This document shows positions 44,200-53,322 of a DNA stretch of 64,000 nucleotides, piece by piece. The notes under the pieces are model-generated. The model was not told where the DNA came from and searched no databases. It was given only the letters and a program-made list of their open reading frames with translations. The stretch comes from JAWPMT01 sp965215825 (GTDB lineage Bacteria; Bacteroidota; Bacteroidia; Cytophagales; Cyclobacteriaceae): assembly GCA_965215825.1 (NCBI GenBank), contig CBDCEM010000003.1, positions 3,658,001-3,722,000 of the forward strand. Direction: 5' to 3'. Position numbers and translations under genes: made by a program. Numbering within the stretch: position 1 is the first letter of the stretch; each line of letters starts with the position of its first letter.

Positions 44200-45252
44200 A
44201 TGAGGGTGACAGAACCACAAAAGATTACGGCTTATTACGAAGCACTTGTAGCCAAAAGGTCTGATCATATTGGCATTTTCTATGCCGGGGTTAAGACCAC
44301 CTCTATCTTTTGTATCGCCACTTGTCGGGCAAGAAAACCCAAGAAGGAGAACGTCGAATTCTTTACCACTTTTAAAGATGCGTTAGATCAGGGTTATCGG
44401 CCCTGTAAAATTTGCCGTCCCACTGAAAATGCCAATACAGCTCCTGACTTTGTCGAATCTGCCATCGCAATGGTACGAGACCATCCGAAAGAGAAGATCA
44501 CTGATTATCGCTTGAAAACTCAAGGCATTAGTCCTGAGGCGGTCCGCCGATGGTTTAAAAGTCAATACGGGATCACCTTCCACACGTTCCAGCGAATGTA
44601 TCGGATCAACAACGCATATACTGAACTTAAAAAAGGGGATCAGGCTACCCATGCTGCTTTCGGTAACGGGTATGAATCACTTAGCGGCTTTGGATACACT
44701 TACAAAAAATTGACTGGAAGTTCTCCAAACCAGACCGATGAGCAATCATTGATTCTCATTAGCCGTACCGAAACACCTCTGGGCCCTATGTTTATCGCTG
44801 CGACAGAAAAAGGCATCTGCCTATTGGAATTCGTTGATCGAAGGATGTTAGAAACTGAACTCAAAGACCTCCAACGATTACTAAAAGCCAGAATTATCAC
44901 TGGCGAAAATCAACATATCCTACTAGCCAAATCGGAATTGGCCGCATATTTTTCAGGGGGAAGAAAGACCTTCAGTGTTGCATTAGACACACCAGGAACA
45001 GCCTTCCAACAGCAGGTATGGTCGGAATTATTAACGATTTCTTGTGGTGAAACCAGAAGCTATCAGCAGCAAGCCATCTGCATTGGTAACGCAAAAGCTG
45101 TACGAGCAGTAGCCTCCGCTAACGGACATAATCGCATCTCCATTATGATTCCTTGTCACCGGGTGATTGGAAAGGATGGCACGCTGACCGGATACGGTGG
45201 AGGTTTGGAAAGAAAACAATGGCTGTTGGAACACGAAAAAAACCTGGATTAA
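44200..45252 (+). CDS. ada: Ada DNA-repair methyltransferase/regulator
   Basis: A 350-residue fused Ada protein. The N-terminal zinc domain has the four cysteines Cys38, Cys42, Cys69 and Cys72; Cys38 takes methyl groups from phosphotriesters. An AraC-type helix-turn-helix follows (about 80-175). The C-terminal O6-methylguanine methyltransferase domain carries IPCHRVIG with acceptor Cys319. By knowledge of the family it both repairs alkylated DNA and activates its own regulon after methylation. It stands alone; the next gene (dnaB) is convergent. Confidence 0.96.
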   Translation: MRVTEPQKITAYYEALVAKRSDHIGIFYAGVKTTSIFCIATCRARKPKKENVEFFTTFKDALDQGYRPCKICRPTENANTAPDFVESAIAMVRDHPKEKITDYRLKTQGISPEAVRRWFKSQYGITFHTFQRMYRINNAYTELKKGDQATHAAFGNGYESLSGFGYTYKKLTGSSPNQTDEQSLILISRTETPLGPMFIAATEKGICLLEFVDRRMLETELKDLQRLLKARIITGENQHILLAKSELAAYFSGGRKTFSVALDTPGTAFQQQVWSELLTISCGETRSYQQQAICIGNAKAVRAVASANGHNRISIMIPCHRVIGKDGTLTGYGGGLERKQWLLEHEKNLD

Positions 45253-45509
45253 TCTCGAATAAGTTTAACACTCGCTACCACGCCACAACCATCGGATCCC
45301 AGAATAACTTGACAAGGATTCATTGATCGCAGTAGTTAAACGCCGCATATTTAATTATAACCGATACTCATTCCCCTTCAGAAATTGCTGACTTTGACAT
45401 TTAGCAATTGAATGGGTTCAGGCTTATTTGTAATGGTGATAGCTCTCATTCTGAAAAATAGATTTGTTTCAAGCCGTTGGTACCAAAAACAAACTTATGG
45501 CGTCAAAGT

Positions 45510-47063
45510 TTAGAAAGGTACGTCATCGTTTGGCTTGTCGTTACCGTTGGCCTTGCTAGGTAAGGTGATGGTAAAATCAGAATTGGATGCTCCCGATGAT
45601 GGAAAGCTATTGCCATAAGTTTCTCCGCCTCCACTATTCATATCCATACCATCAAGATCAGCGAATTTGGTGAATTTACCGATGAACTTCAGCTGAACAT
45701 TTTCAAGCCGTCCATTTCTGTGCTTCGCAATGATTACTTCACCTGTACCTTGAAGTGGCATTCCGTCTTCCCCCTGAGTAATACCGTAATACTCGGGACG
45801 ATAAAGGAACATGACCATATCTGCATCCTGCTCAATGGAACCAGATTCCCTAAGATCTGAAAGTTGAGGCCTTTTATCACCACCACGTGTTTCTACAGCC
45901 CGACTCAACTGTGATAGAGCGATAACGGGGACATTCAATTCCTTAGCGATTCCTTTCAGGGCTCTTGAAATGGATGCGATTTCCTGTTCACGGTTACCCC
46001 CGGCATTTTTTGAAGAATCACCTGTCATCAGTTGCAGGTAATCTATCACAATCAAACTAACATCATGTTGCGCAACAAGGCGCCTGGCTTTGGCACGAAG
46101 TTCAAGAATACTCAACCCCGGAGTATCATCGATAAATATAGGTGCTTCAGAAAGCTCTTTGGTCTTGTGCAACAACTGTTGCCACTCATGTTCCGCCAAA
46201 TCACCACGTTTCAGCTTCTCACTTTCTAACTCGGCCTCTGCGGACACAAGTCGATTAACTAACTGAACGGAGGACATCTCCAGAGAAAAGATAGCGGCAG
46301 GTTTATTAAAATCGATGGCTGCATTTCTGATCGCTGATACAACAAAAGCCGTCTTACCCATACCAGGCCGTGCCGCAATGATGACCAAATCAGAAGGTTG
46401 CCATCCGGATGTAACTCGATCCAGGGCAGTAAATCCAGTAGGGACACCAGTCAAACCATCTTCTTTATTCTTTCGATCTTCAATTTCCTGAATGGCCTGA
46501 TTCAACAAGGAACTCATCTTGTCGTAATTCTTTCGAATATGGGATTCCGAAACGTCGAACAAAGATTGTTCTGCTTTATCCAACAGTTTGAAGACATCAA
46601 TGGTGTCTTCGTAAGCTTCTTGCTGTAATTCAGTGGAAATTTTAATCAACTCACGCTTGATCGATTGCTCGGAAATAATCCTTGCATGGTACTCGATATT
46701 TGCTGCAGAGTTCACTTTAGTGGTAAGACCGGCGATGTAATACGCACCTCCAACCACCTCCAGGTTTCCGGTTTTACGCAGCTGATGAACTACTGTTTTT
46801 ATATCTACAGGCTCCGTGTTGTTGAATAACTCAACGATGGCCTCATAGATTAACCTGTGTGCATCGCGATAAAAACTCTGTGGTTTCAGAATATCAATTA
46901 CCGTCGACAAAGCGTCCCTTTCTAGCATCAATGCGCCCAAGACAACCTCTTCAATCTCTACCGCTTGCGGGGGTAATTTCCCCAATTGGTTGGAGAGTTC
47001 CTGGATACCTCCCCTTCGAGACTTAGGGTTTACACGTAGAGCTTCAGCTTTGTTGCTTTCCAT
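45510..47063 (-). CDS. dnaB: Replicative DNA helicase DnaB
   Basis: A 517-residue hexameric replication helicase. The N-terminal DnaB domain (about 30-140, GKLPPQAVEIEEVVLGALMLERDA) is followed by a RecA-like motor with Walker A AARPGMGKT (near 235), Walker B VSLIVIDYLQLM and the arginine-finger region. The C-terminal tail is low-complexity and Ser/Gly/Asn-rich, ending DVPF, typical for this phylum. There is no intein. It unwinds DNA at the fork with primase and the loader. Confidence 0.97.
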   Translation of the reverse strand: MESNKAEALRVNPKSRRGGIQELSNQLGKLPPQAVEIEEVVLGALMLERDALSTVIDILKPQSFYRDAHRLIYEAIVELFNNTEPVDIKTVVHQLRKTGNLEVVGGAYYIAGLTTKVNSAANIEYHARIISEQSIKRELIKISTELQQEAYEDTIDVFKLLDKAEQSLFDVSESHIRKNYDKMSSLLNQAIQEIEDRKNKEDGLTGVPTGFTALDRVTSGWQPSDLVIIAARPGMGKTAFVVSAIRNAAIDFNKPAAIFSLEMSSVQLVNRLVSAEAELESEKLKRGDLAEHEWQQLLHKTKELSEAPIFIDDTPGLSILELRAKARRLVAQHDVSLIVIDYLQLMTGDSSKNAGGNREQEIASISRALKGIAKELNVPVIALSQLSRAVETRGGDKRPQLSDLRESGSIEQDADMVMFLYRPEYYGITQGEDGMPLQGTGEVIIAKHRNGRLENVQLKFIGKFTKFADLDGMDMNSGGGETYGNSFPSSGASNSDFTITLPSKANGNDKPNDDVPF

Positions 47064-47263
47064 TGACGATTAACAGTATTTTTTCGGGACCTGAAAACAA
47101 ACATACGTCAAATCACCTGTCCAATATGTCAAGCCGAATAGATTAAGTTTTCTACCAGATGCTAACATTCAATGGTGGATAAGTTTTCAACACAGGTAAC
47201 AGCGTTTTTAGAATTGGTTCTCCATCTAAAATTCGATTATTTTAGCATTTTTAACCTTATTGC

Positions 47264-47803
47264 ATGCCGGTACAATTTGAGCAGATTCAGGACAAACAAC
47301 GAATAGTGATCATCGATAGCGAGGGATCTTCAGAGATCATGAAGATCGCACTATTCGTTCTAGAAAAAAATCAGAGAGCATTTGATTACTGGTGGGCCAA
47401 TGGTGAACATTCCATTAGTGATGCGCCAGTCATTCTTATTGAAGCTCAGGATGAAGCGAAGGAAGGTAATAAAGCAAAATTCTTTGATGTTCAACATCAC
47501 ATCATCGTGCTTCATCATGTTTCAGATCAGTTTCCGGCGCCATATGACTCCTACGAAGCATATCTTGCTCAATTTGAAAACCTCGCTGATCAAACACCTA
47601 AAGGTGGCACGATTTTGTACTATCAGGATGATTATGTTGCGAATTTAATTGCCGGTGAAAGAGAACGAGAGGACATCAGGTTGATCGAATACGGGAACAT
47701 CGACAACCTTGATGAAAGAGCCAGTGCAGCTAAAAGCCTTTTGGGTAGAATAGGAATTACAGACAATTTGTTCGACGAAGCTTTTAAAAGCTACCAAAAC
47801 TAA
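47264..47803 (+). CDS. Stand-alone Mur-ligase-like central domain protein
   Basis: A 179-residue cytoplasmic protein. The words SDAPVILIEAQDE (52-64), HHIIVLHHVSDQFPAPYDSYEAYLAQF (78-104) and GGTILYYQDD (114-123) run in the same order as in the middle domain of Mpl/MurC-type ligases. There they read SDAPVIVIEGDEY, a VAVISGIAWDHINVFPTFENYVEQF-like segment and GGTLIYY. The P-loop domain and the C-terminal binding domain are absent. It may bind a peptidoglycan precursor or a partner without catalysis. The gene is seven bp ahead of the exonuclease gene and probably co-transcribed. Confidence 0.75.
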   Translation: MPVQFEQIQDKQRIVIIDSEGSSEIMKIALFVLEKNQRAFDYWWANGEHSISDAPVILIEAQDEAKEGNKAKFFDVQHHIIVLHHVSDQFPAPYDSYEAYLAQFENLADQTPKGGTILYYQDDYVANLIAGEREREDIRLIEYGNIDNLDERASAAKSLLGRIGITDNLFDEAFKSYQN

Positions 47804-47810
47804 TCCAACA

Positions 47811-48614
47811 GTGAAACTAAACTTAAAAAGCCCTTTGGTCGTCTTTGATCTGGAGACCACTGGCACCAATATTGCGCATGATCGTATCGTCGAACTTGCG
47901 ATGATCAAAGTAATGCCTTCGGGAGAAGAAATCGAGAAAACAAGACGATTGAATCCTGAAATGCATATACCAAAGGAAACAAGCCTAATCCATGGTATCT
48001 ACGATGAAGATGTCAAGGATGAGCCTAACTTCAAACAAGTTGCAAAAAGCATGGCACAATTCCTGGAAGGCTGCGATTTGGCTGGATTCAATATTTTGAA
48101 ATTTGATGTACCAGTATTGGTAGAAGAATTTTTGCGAGCTAATGTGGAGTTTGATATAGAAAATCGCAGATTGCTCGATGCTCAGAAAATTTTCCATTTA
48201 ATGGAAAAGAGAAATCTGACTGCCGCTCTAAAATTTTACACGGGCAAGGATCTTGTCAATGCGCATAGTGCCCTTGCTGACACACAGGCCACCTTAGATG
48301 TTTTTAAAGCTCAGATAGAGCGGTATGATGGACAGGACGTACATGACCTCCTGGGCAAAAAATTGGGTACCATTTCTAATAACATGGATATCGTAGACGA
48401 ACTCACCAATAAAAAGATGATCGATCTGGCTGGAAGAATGATCTATGATGACAAAGGTATAGAACGATTCAATTTTGGTAAACATCGCGGTAAACCCGTC
48501 CTTGAAGTACTCCAAAAAGAACCTAGTTTTTATGATTGGATGATGAAAGGTGACTTTCCATTGGACACGAAAAGAAAATTGACCAAACTCAGATTGAAAG
48601 GGTTTGGCAAGTGA
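47811..48614 (+). CDS. DEDDh 3'-5' exonuclease (DnaQ-like) with DUF3820
   Basis: A 267-residue protein starting with GTG at 47811. The DnaQ-type exonuclease (about 1-165) has Exo I DLETTGTNIAHDRIVELA, Exo II AGFNILKFDVPVL and Exo III NAHSALADTQATLDVF (His and Asp). So all DEDDh residues are present. A C-terminal DUF3820 segment follows (about 205-260, FGKHRGKPVLEVLQKEPSFYDWMMKGDFP). It resembles proofreading or nucleotide-editing exonucleases not fused to a polymerase. It lies directly after the Mur-like gene. Confidence 0.93.
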   Translation: MKLNLKSPLVVFDLETTGTNIAHDRIVELAMIKVMPSGEEIEKTRRLNPEMHIPKETSLIHGIYDEDVKDEPNFKQVAKSMAQFLEGCDLAGFNILKFDVPVLVEEFLRANVEFDIENRRLLDAQKIFHLMEKRNLTAALKFYTGKDLVNAHSALADTQATLDVFKAQIERYDGQDVHDLLGKKLGTISNNMDIVDELTNKKMIDLAGRMIYDDKGIERFNFGKHRGKPVLEVLQKEPSFYDWMMKGDFPLDTKRKLTKLRLKGFGK

Positions 48615-48699
48615 TCCTTAAATTTGGGTAAGACTTACAATTACACCCCGCTGTAGGTTTTCAGTTTAAATTACATTTTACAAGTACGAACTGTCGATC

Positions 48700-50874
48700 A
48701 TGGCAAAAACCATCATAGTATCTAATCGCTTACCGGTTAAGATATCTCAGGAAAAAAATAAGTTATCCTATCATACAAGTGAGGGGGGTCTCGCAACCGG
48801 ACTGGGGTCAATTTACCGGGAAGGGGAAAATATTTGGGTAGGATGGCCGGGATTAGCGGTGACCAAAGCAACTCAAAAGACAGAGATCACCGAACACCTC
48901 GCGAATGAAAGCATGAAACCTGTGTTCCTAAGTGCACAGGAAATTGAAGATTTCTACGAAGGATTCAGTAACGAAGCATTATGGCCTAACTTCCATTACT
49001 TCAATCAATACACAGTTTATGATGAAGCACTGTGGAAAGCTTATCAAAAGGTAAATAGGAAATTTGCCAAGGAACTGGAAAGCGTAGTTGAAGAAGGTGA
49101 TACCTTATGGATACACGACTATCAACTCCTGTTGGTTCCAGAGATGATCCGTAGTATTATGCCAAATGTGGCCATCGGATTTTTCCTTCATATTCCGTTC
49201 CCTTCATACGAATCTTTCCGATTACTTCCCTGGCGACGTGAATTGCTAAATGGTATGCTGGGAGCGGATTTGTTGGGGTTCCATACGTATGACGACATGC
49301 GTCATTTCCTTTCTTCGGTGAATCGTCTTGCAGGCTTGGGAAATTCAAATGGTCAGATCAGCGTAGGTCAACGACTGGTACTTGCCGATGCCATGCCCAT
49401 GGGTATTGACTATGATAAATATGCTACTTCTGCATCTATGCCAGAGACCCTGGAAAGAGAAGTTAGGTATCGAACGTCTATTGGGCAGCATAAGATTATG
49501 CTTTCTATTGACCGTTTGGACTATTCGAAGGGAATACCACAACGCTTAAAAGCATTTGAACGGTTTCTGGAAACCAATTCGGATTACAGATCCAAGGTTT
49601 CCTTAATCATGATCGTGGTTCCTTCGCGGGATACAGTACCTAAATATGCTCAGCTCAAGGAAGAAATTGACTTGTTGGTGGGTCGGATTAATGGTAAGTA
49701 TGGTCGGATGAACTGGACGCCCGTTCACTACTTCTACCGAAGTTTCCCTTTGACTGCCTTGTCCGCTTTTTATCGCATGGCAAATGTGGCGCTGGTGACT
49801 CCTATGAGGGATGGCATGAACCTCGTGTGTAAAGAATACGTTGCGAGTCGACTCGATAAAAAAGGCGTGCTCATTCTCAGTGAAATGGCCGGAGCTTCAA
49901 AAGAGCTTTCCGACGCCATCCTGATCAACCCAAATGATATCGAGGAATCTGCTGATGCCATGAAGGAGGCCCTTGATATGCCTGAAAAAGAACAAATCAG
50001 AAGGATGGGTAGTATGCAGGAATCTATAAAGCATTATAACATTCATCACTGGGTGAAATTGTTCATGTCACGCCTGAACTACATCAAAAAGGAACAGGAA
50101 GGCCTTCGAACCAAGCCTTTGATCAGTGTACTTAGGGATAAGGTCATCGAACATTATGCCAATGCCACGAAAAGACTTATTTTCCTTGACTATGATGGCA
50201 CTTTGGTGGGATTCCACGCCAATCCGGATGATTCAAGACCTGATAAAGCGCTAAAAACCATCCTGGAAAAACTTACAAGCGATCCAAATAACAAGATCGT
50301 GGTTATAAGTGGTCGTGGCAAGGCGACACTTGAAAAGTGGTTACAGGCCTATCCTATCGACATCATCGCGGAACACGGAGTTTGGAACAAAGCTTACAAT
50401 GGGGAGTGGAAAATGCTGACCCACATGAATAATGACTGGAAAGAAGAGATCAATACCGTCCTCAATAGCTACGTCGACCGTACTCCTGGTTCCTTCATTG
50501 AGCACAAAGACTACTCATTGGTTTGGCATTACCGAAAAGTAGAAACCGGCCTTGGCGAAATCCGAACCCGCGAGTTGACCAGTCACTTAAAATACATTAC
50601 CACTGACAAAGACCTTCAGGTACTGGAAGGAGATATGGTGGTTGAAATTAAAAATTCACAGGTCAATAAAGGAAAAGCTGCAGCTGCCTGGATGAGAAAA
50701 CACAAGGCTGACTTCTACATGGCCTGCGGTGACGATTGGACCGATGAAGACACTTTTAGGAACATGCCAGAAGATGCCTACACCATCAAAGTCGGCACCA
50801 ACTCTTCAGTTGCTAAATACCGAGTGGAGAATTACCTGGCAATAAGAGCCCTTCTTGGGCAACTTACCAGCTAG
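48700..50874 (+). CDS. otsAB: Fused trehalose-6-phosphate synthase/phosphatase
   Basis: A 724-residue fusion. Residues 1-460 are a GT20 OtsA domain (IIVSNRLPVKI, GGLATGL, the WIHDYQLLLVPEMIR segment and TPMRDGMNLVCKEYV) that makes trehalose-6-phosphate from UDP-glucose and glucose-6-phosphate. Residues about 485-724 are an HAD-type OtsB phosphatase (IFLDYDGTLVGF, VVISGRG, GDDWTDEDTF), which removes the phosphate. Both active sites look intact, so one chain should make trehalose, an osmotic and stress protectant. A GH15 enzyme lies 2.4 kb away on the opposite strand and may break it down. It is monocistronic. Confidence 0.95.
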   Translation: MAKTIIVSNRLPVKISQEKNKLSYHTSEGGLATGLGSIYREGENIWVGWPGLAVTKATQKTEITEHLANESMKPVFLSAQEIEDFYEGFSNEALWPNFHYFNQYTVYDEALWKAYQKVNRKFAKELESVVEEGDTLWIHDYQLLLVPEMIRSIMPNVAIGFFLHIPFPSYESFRLLPWRRELLNGMLGADLLGFHTYDDMRHFLSSVNRLAGLGNSNGQISVGQRLVLADAMPMGIDYDKYATSASMPETLEREVRYRTSIGQHKIMLSIDRLDYSKGIPQRLKAFERFLETNSDYRSKVSLIMIVVPSRDTVPKYAQLKEEIDLLVGRINGKYGRMNWTPVHYFYRSFPLTALSAFYRMANVALVTPMRDGMNLVCKEYVASRLDKKGVLILSEMAGASKELSDAILINPNDIEESADAMKEALDMPEKEQIRRMGSMQESIKHYNIHHWVKLFMSRLNYIKKEQEGLRTKPLISVLRDKVIEHYANATKRLIFLDYDGTLVGFHANPDDSRPDKALKTILEKLTSDPNNKIVVISGRGKATLEKWLQAYPIDIIAEHGVWNKAYNGEWKMLTHMNNDWKEEINTVLNSYVDRTPGSFIEHKDYSLVWHYRKVETGLGEIRTRELTSHLKYITTDKDLQVLEGDMVVEIKNSQVNKGKAAAAWMRKHKADFYMACGDDWTDEDTFRNMPEDAYTIKVGTNSSVAKYRVENYLAIRALLGQLTS

Positions 50875-51066
50875 AGGACGGAAGCACTATCATCGTTACA
50901 TAGCTTACTTTGAAACTCTTCATAGGTGGTATCCCTTTTGTCCCCCTAACATATTAGAAATTTTCAAAGTAAAAGTTGACTTTTACCAAGAGTTCAACTC
51001 GGTAAACTTCCGGTTATGTGTTAGTTCTTGTAACTAAGTATGACTGCCGGACTTATCTGTCGTACT

Positions 51067-51708
51067 ATGATTCGCTTTTTTTCAACTGCAATTCTCTTCC
51101 TGTCTTCTTTGTATGTCTTTGGTCAATACAATGGCAAAATCCCTGGTGATTACTACCTCGAAATTGGGGTAGGCACTACGCCAATTAATAATTCAAGGAT
51201 CAGTAATGCTACATTGAACGCTCCTCCTGTTTTAGTGTACGGTGAATTTGGACAATATGCTCATCCGCTTTCCTTAACTGCCGGATACGATTTTTTGGCT
51301 ACCTATGACCTGGGCTCATTCGAGCTAAGACCTTCTTATGCATTTCTTCACCTAAAAGTCAATCTGAAAAGAATCCGTTTTGGTAGGAATCAAACGACCA
51401 TTTTCGGTTTTCTCGGTCCGGCTTTTGAGCGCACGAAGTTAGCGGTCGAATCATCTAATCAGGTTCTTGTCGATCAGTCAGAAGTAAAAATGGGCTCAGC
51501 ATTTACCGGAGGATTCGGAGCGCAAATGGAATTCGGGGCACTAATTGTTGGTGCACGCGGGATGGTTTATAGATCAAAAAGAAATTTCCTGGGAGGGGGA
51601 TTCGAGGAACAATCCTACAAAACCGGATCAGAGCGATTACTTATTACTATCGGTTATAAATTCAAGCAATGTGAAAGCAGTTCCTTCAAATGCAGCACTT
51701 TTAACTAA
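51067..51708 (+). CDS. Small outer-membrane beta-barrel protein
   Basis: A 213-residue protein; the ATG at 51067 begins a signal peptide (MIRFFSTAILFLSSLYVFGQ). The rest alternates in barrel-like strands (LSLTAGYDFLATYDLGSFELRPSYAFLHLKVNL, ALIVGARGMVYRSKRNFLGGGF, LLITIGYKFKQC), as in small 8-strand barrels. I recognise no family. Its 3' end overlaps the next lipoprotein gene by 38 bp if that gene starts at the GTG at 51671, so they are coupled. Confidence 0.75.
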   Translation: MIRFFSTAILFLSSLYVFGQYNGKIPGDYYLEIGVGTTPINNSRISNATLNAPPVLVYGEFGQYAHPLSLTAGYDFLATYDLGSFELRPSYAFLHLKVNLKRIRFGRNQTTIFGFLGPAFERTKLAVESSNQVLVDQSEVKMGSAFTGGFGAQMEFGALIVGARGMVYRSKRNFLGGGFEEQSYKTGSERLLITIGYKFKQCESSSFKCSTFN

Positions 51709-53215
51709 GGCGTTTATAGTGCCGTTCTTGTTTTTGACATTTTCCTGCACCGAACAGGAAATAGTTCCAGTCAATATCTATGAAACTGAAGTGCTGGACT
51801 CGGCCTCGGCTCAGCAATTCACTGTCGAAGGGCTTGGAGAAATTTATGTGAACCAGGGCAAATTTGTGAGCACAGCTACTGGGATCGATATTAAAGGTTC
51901 GATTTTTACCAGTTCCAAGAGTGGTCTTATTCCTATATCAGCCGGTGAGTTCTCCCTATCCAATCAGGTAGATGGTATCTATTCAAATCTGGAAGGCTAT
52001 GGAATTAGCGGATTGCCTGAAGTTGGTATTTTCAAAGAATTCGAATCTGTTATCAACCCAGGGTCCTACATTTCGTTGAAGACCGGTGCTGCTATTAAAC
52101 TAGACGAACCTGATGCTCCATTACAAGATGAACGAGCTTATCTTATCATTTCCCCGGATAATGTCCTTGATAAATTACCTACTTTCAAAATAGGTGGCTC
52201 TGAAATAGCCATGGGGAGTTTCTTTATGGACCGTCATGATCCGTCCATTTACTTACAAGGAGAGATCAGCGGAGCTGTAACAATTGAAAATGCATCTATT
52301 GGATTGTCTGCTAATGGGCTATTACAATTTGACCCCTATGAATATAGTGAGGAGTTAGAATCAGTTATGATTCGTCCCTTACAGTCGCTGAATGGAAATA
52401 TTTTTATTTCAGGAGAAGTGCCCCTACCTGAATATCAGGTGAAGATTGTTGGAGAGGCTATTGTAGGGTTTGATCTCAATGAAAATGGTACTAAAGACTT
52501 TTTTGAAAAAGGGTTTGAAGGAGCTGAGTTTCGAATGGGTGCCAATGGAAAAGTACTTGTGGACAACACACTCTTGAACTATATGCCGGCAGATGTAGAG
52601 CTGGAACTTGGTCGCAGTACACTTATAGTCAATACAGAATCTGGTGGAGAAAACTTCCTGCAGATCGCTGGACAAATCAACACAGGTGACTTAGCCGGTA
52701 AGATCCTGTCAGACCTGGATCCAAGTGGTTTTTTTGAGAATGTAAGCTTCCCAGGCTCGACTTTAGAAGGTTATCTCTACGTGACTGATGACCTTGACAG
52801 CACGCAACTTTATCTGTCAAATACCATTGGCGTGACCATACCTGGTGTCGGCGAACAGGAACTGGCCAAAGCCTTGCTAGAAATCAACGCACAAAAAATA
52901 CTTGCAGAAGGGCGTATGGGAATCCCAGGCTTGGCCCAGGTCAGACTCGGCGGAGAATTCTTCTATGATGGTGAATTTTCACTCGAAGGTGAAGCCGGCT
53001 TAAAAGTCGACCTTGAAGTAGCTTCACTGGAAATAGCACTTGGAGTCTATGTAGATAATAATGGCCTGGCAATTGTAGTCATGGGAGCTGTGTGCATCAT
53101 AGATACAGAATGCGTTAAGGTAGAGGCCTCTGTTGAAATCGATTGGGAAAAAGGAGAAATGAACGTATGTGCAGATGTACCAGGCTTCGGAAGAAAATGT
53201 GCTACGTTACAGTAA
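51671..53215 (+). CDS. Large surface lipoprotein of unknown function
   Basis: A 514-residue protein. The GTG at 51671 is chosen because it yields a signal peptide with lipobox LTFSC; earlier in-frame starts lie in the preceding gene and would put the signal inside the protein. The mature part is beta-rich with repeated Gly-rich strands (GEISGAVTIENASIGLSANGLLQF, GNIFISGEVPLPEYQVKIVGEAIVGFDLNENG) suggestive of a lengthy beta-helix or lipid-binding-like repeat. It includes a Ca-loop-like DLNENGTKD word. Four cysteines cluster near the C-terminus (CIIDTEC, CADVPGFGRKC). The function is unknown. Confidence 0.75.
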   Translation: MKAVPSNAALLTKAFIVPFLFLTFSCTEQEIVPVNIYETEVLDSASAQQFTVEGLGEIYVNQGKFVSTATGIDIKGSIFTSSKSGLIPISAGEFSLSNQVDGIYSNLEGYGISGLPEVGIFKEFESVINPGSYISLKTGAAIKLDEPDAPLQDERAYLIISPDNVLDKLPTFKIGGSEIAMGSFFMDRHDPSIYLQGEISGAVTIENASIGLSANGLLQFDPYEYSEELESVMIRPLQSLNGNIFISGEVPLPEYQVKIVGEAIVGFDLNENGTKDFFEKGFEGAEFRMGANGKVLVDNTLLNYMPADVELELGRSTLIVNTESGGENFLQIAGQINTGDLAGKILSDLDPSGFFENVSFPGSTLEGYLYVTDDLDSTQLYLSNTIGVTIPGVGEQELAKALLEINAQKILAEGRMGIPGLAQVRLGGEFFYDGEFSLEGEAGLKVDLEVASLEIALGVYVDNNGLAIVVMGAVCIIDTECVKVEASVEIDWEKGEMNVCADVPGFGRKCATLQ

Positions 53216-53322
53216 CTGGTCATAAACTCCCAAAATGATTCGAATCAGCCTGACACATTCTTTAGCACCTCTATTTGGCTATTTACATACGATCACTTCC
53301 CTAAAGCGGGGCTTAATTTCGA

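Noticed and set aside
45510..47063. Intein in DnaB
   Set aside because: The helicase motifs follow without interruption and the length is normal.
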